A stretch of 61,137 nucleotides of DNA from positions 1-61,137 of the forward strand of contig JAUCBJ010001781.1 in the NCBI GenBank assembly GCA_032718475.1, given 5' to 3'. Every line of letters starts with the position of its first letter. Within the stretch, counting starts at the first letter, position 1. The DNA comes from Nemertoderma westbladi. Taxonomy: Eukaryota > Xenacoelomorpha > Nemertodermatida > Nemertodermatidae. The notes under the pieces were generated by a model that saw only the letters and a program-made list of their open reading frames with translations, was not told the origin of the DNA and made no database searches. Positions 60,655 through 61,137 of the stretch are shown here, piece by piece. Position numbers and translations under genes: made by a program.

Positions 60655-61137
60655 AACAAATTATCCAAATATATCAACTGATGAATATAATGTATATAGA
60701 AAACTTTATACATATCGATTAGGTTGGGTATCAATAAAATGAGCTACAATCACTGCTTTATATAGTATGAGAAAGACGTTTTTCATTGGTTACAACATTA
60801 ACCAATCATTTTACAACCGAATATGGTGCTGGTGCAAGGACAGAAACTAACCATTCATTCTTGTATAGTTCACAGTAGGTAGGCATTGTTAGCAAAACAA
60901 AATGGAGTTAAAGAAAAGTTAAGTAGTAAGTCCTAGGTATTACTATATTACTAATTATAGTAATAGGACTAATTAAATTTATAATTTAAATGTATAGGCA
61001 TATTTAAATTAATTAATTAACAAATGCGAAATCCAAAAGAAGATCTTTGTCAGAGGTCCTCAGCACATTTTTCAGTTAATTACTGGATCTTTTTCATCTA
61101 ATTATATAACAAATTTATGGAACTATATGAGGCAAAT
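60655..61137. other. AT-rich end of the window
   Basis: No gene or repeat recognised. Confidence 0.5.

Overview
The window reads as genomic DNA of a multicellular animal, most likely a marine invertebrate. It is AT-rich, genes are split by large GT-AG introns, and minisatellites, foldback elements, LINEs and a BEL/Pao-type LTR element crowd the sequence. SRCR domains and frequent AGGCCTA words would suit an echinoderm or other invertebrate deuterostome, but no species is identified and that placement is weak.

One host gene dominates. From 4266 to 33313 on the plus strand I assembled 14 exons by eye. All join in phase and give the last 773 codons of a receptor tyrosine kinase: a partial SRCR domain, a complete SRCR domain, two fibronectin type III domains, a transmembrane helix, a complete tyrosine kinase domain with a short kinase insert, and a 35-residue tail. 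The 5' exons are not in the window. The introns are filled with tandem arrays, a two-ORF LINE (12.0-15.2 kb), a foldback element and small TIR elements.

The most striking structure is how three arrays in this gene arose. The 86-bp array in intron 1 (about 24 extra copies) and the 55-bp array in intron 7 (about 200 copies, 11.5 kb) each consist of the last bases of the preceding exon plus its 5' splice site and the first intron bases. A short 21-bp array before exon 10 repeats a 3' splice site with the first exon bases. The pre-mRNA would thus carry hundreds of near-identical 5' splice sites.

Downstream of the gene lie a decayed CR1-like LINE on the minus strand (34.0-37.3 kb), a Harbinger-like MITE (39.9-40.4 kb), a 5'-truncated LINE (40.8-42.1 kb) and a foldback element (43.5-44.1 kb). 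A 13.6-kb LTR retrotransposon follows at 44711-58270 on the minus strand, and a 2.1-kb TIR DNA transposon remnant at 58.5-60.7 kb.

The LTR element has 540-bp LTRs and three long ORFs. ORF1 is a charged coiled-coil protein. ORF2 carries BEL/Pao-type Gag, protease, RT, RNase H and integrase, and is placed in the -1 frame behind a canonical A_AAA_AAA slippery site. ORF3 sits in the env position but encodes a DEDD-exonuclease-like fold, with the last catalytic Asp apparently lost, followed by three CCHC zinc knuckles. ORF3 and the splice-site arrays are the best candidates for something undescribed.
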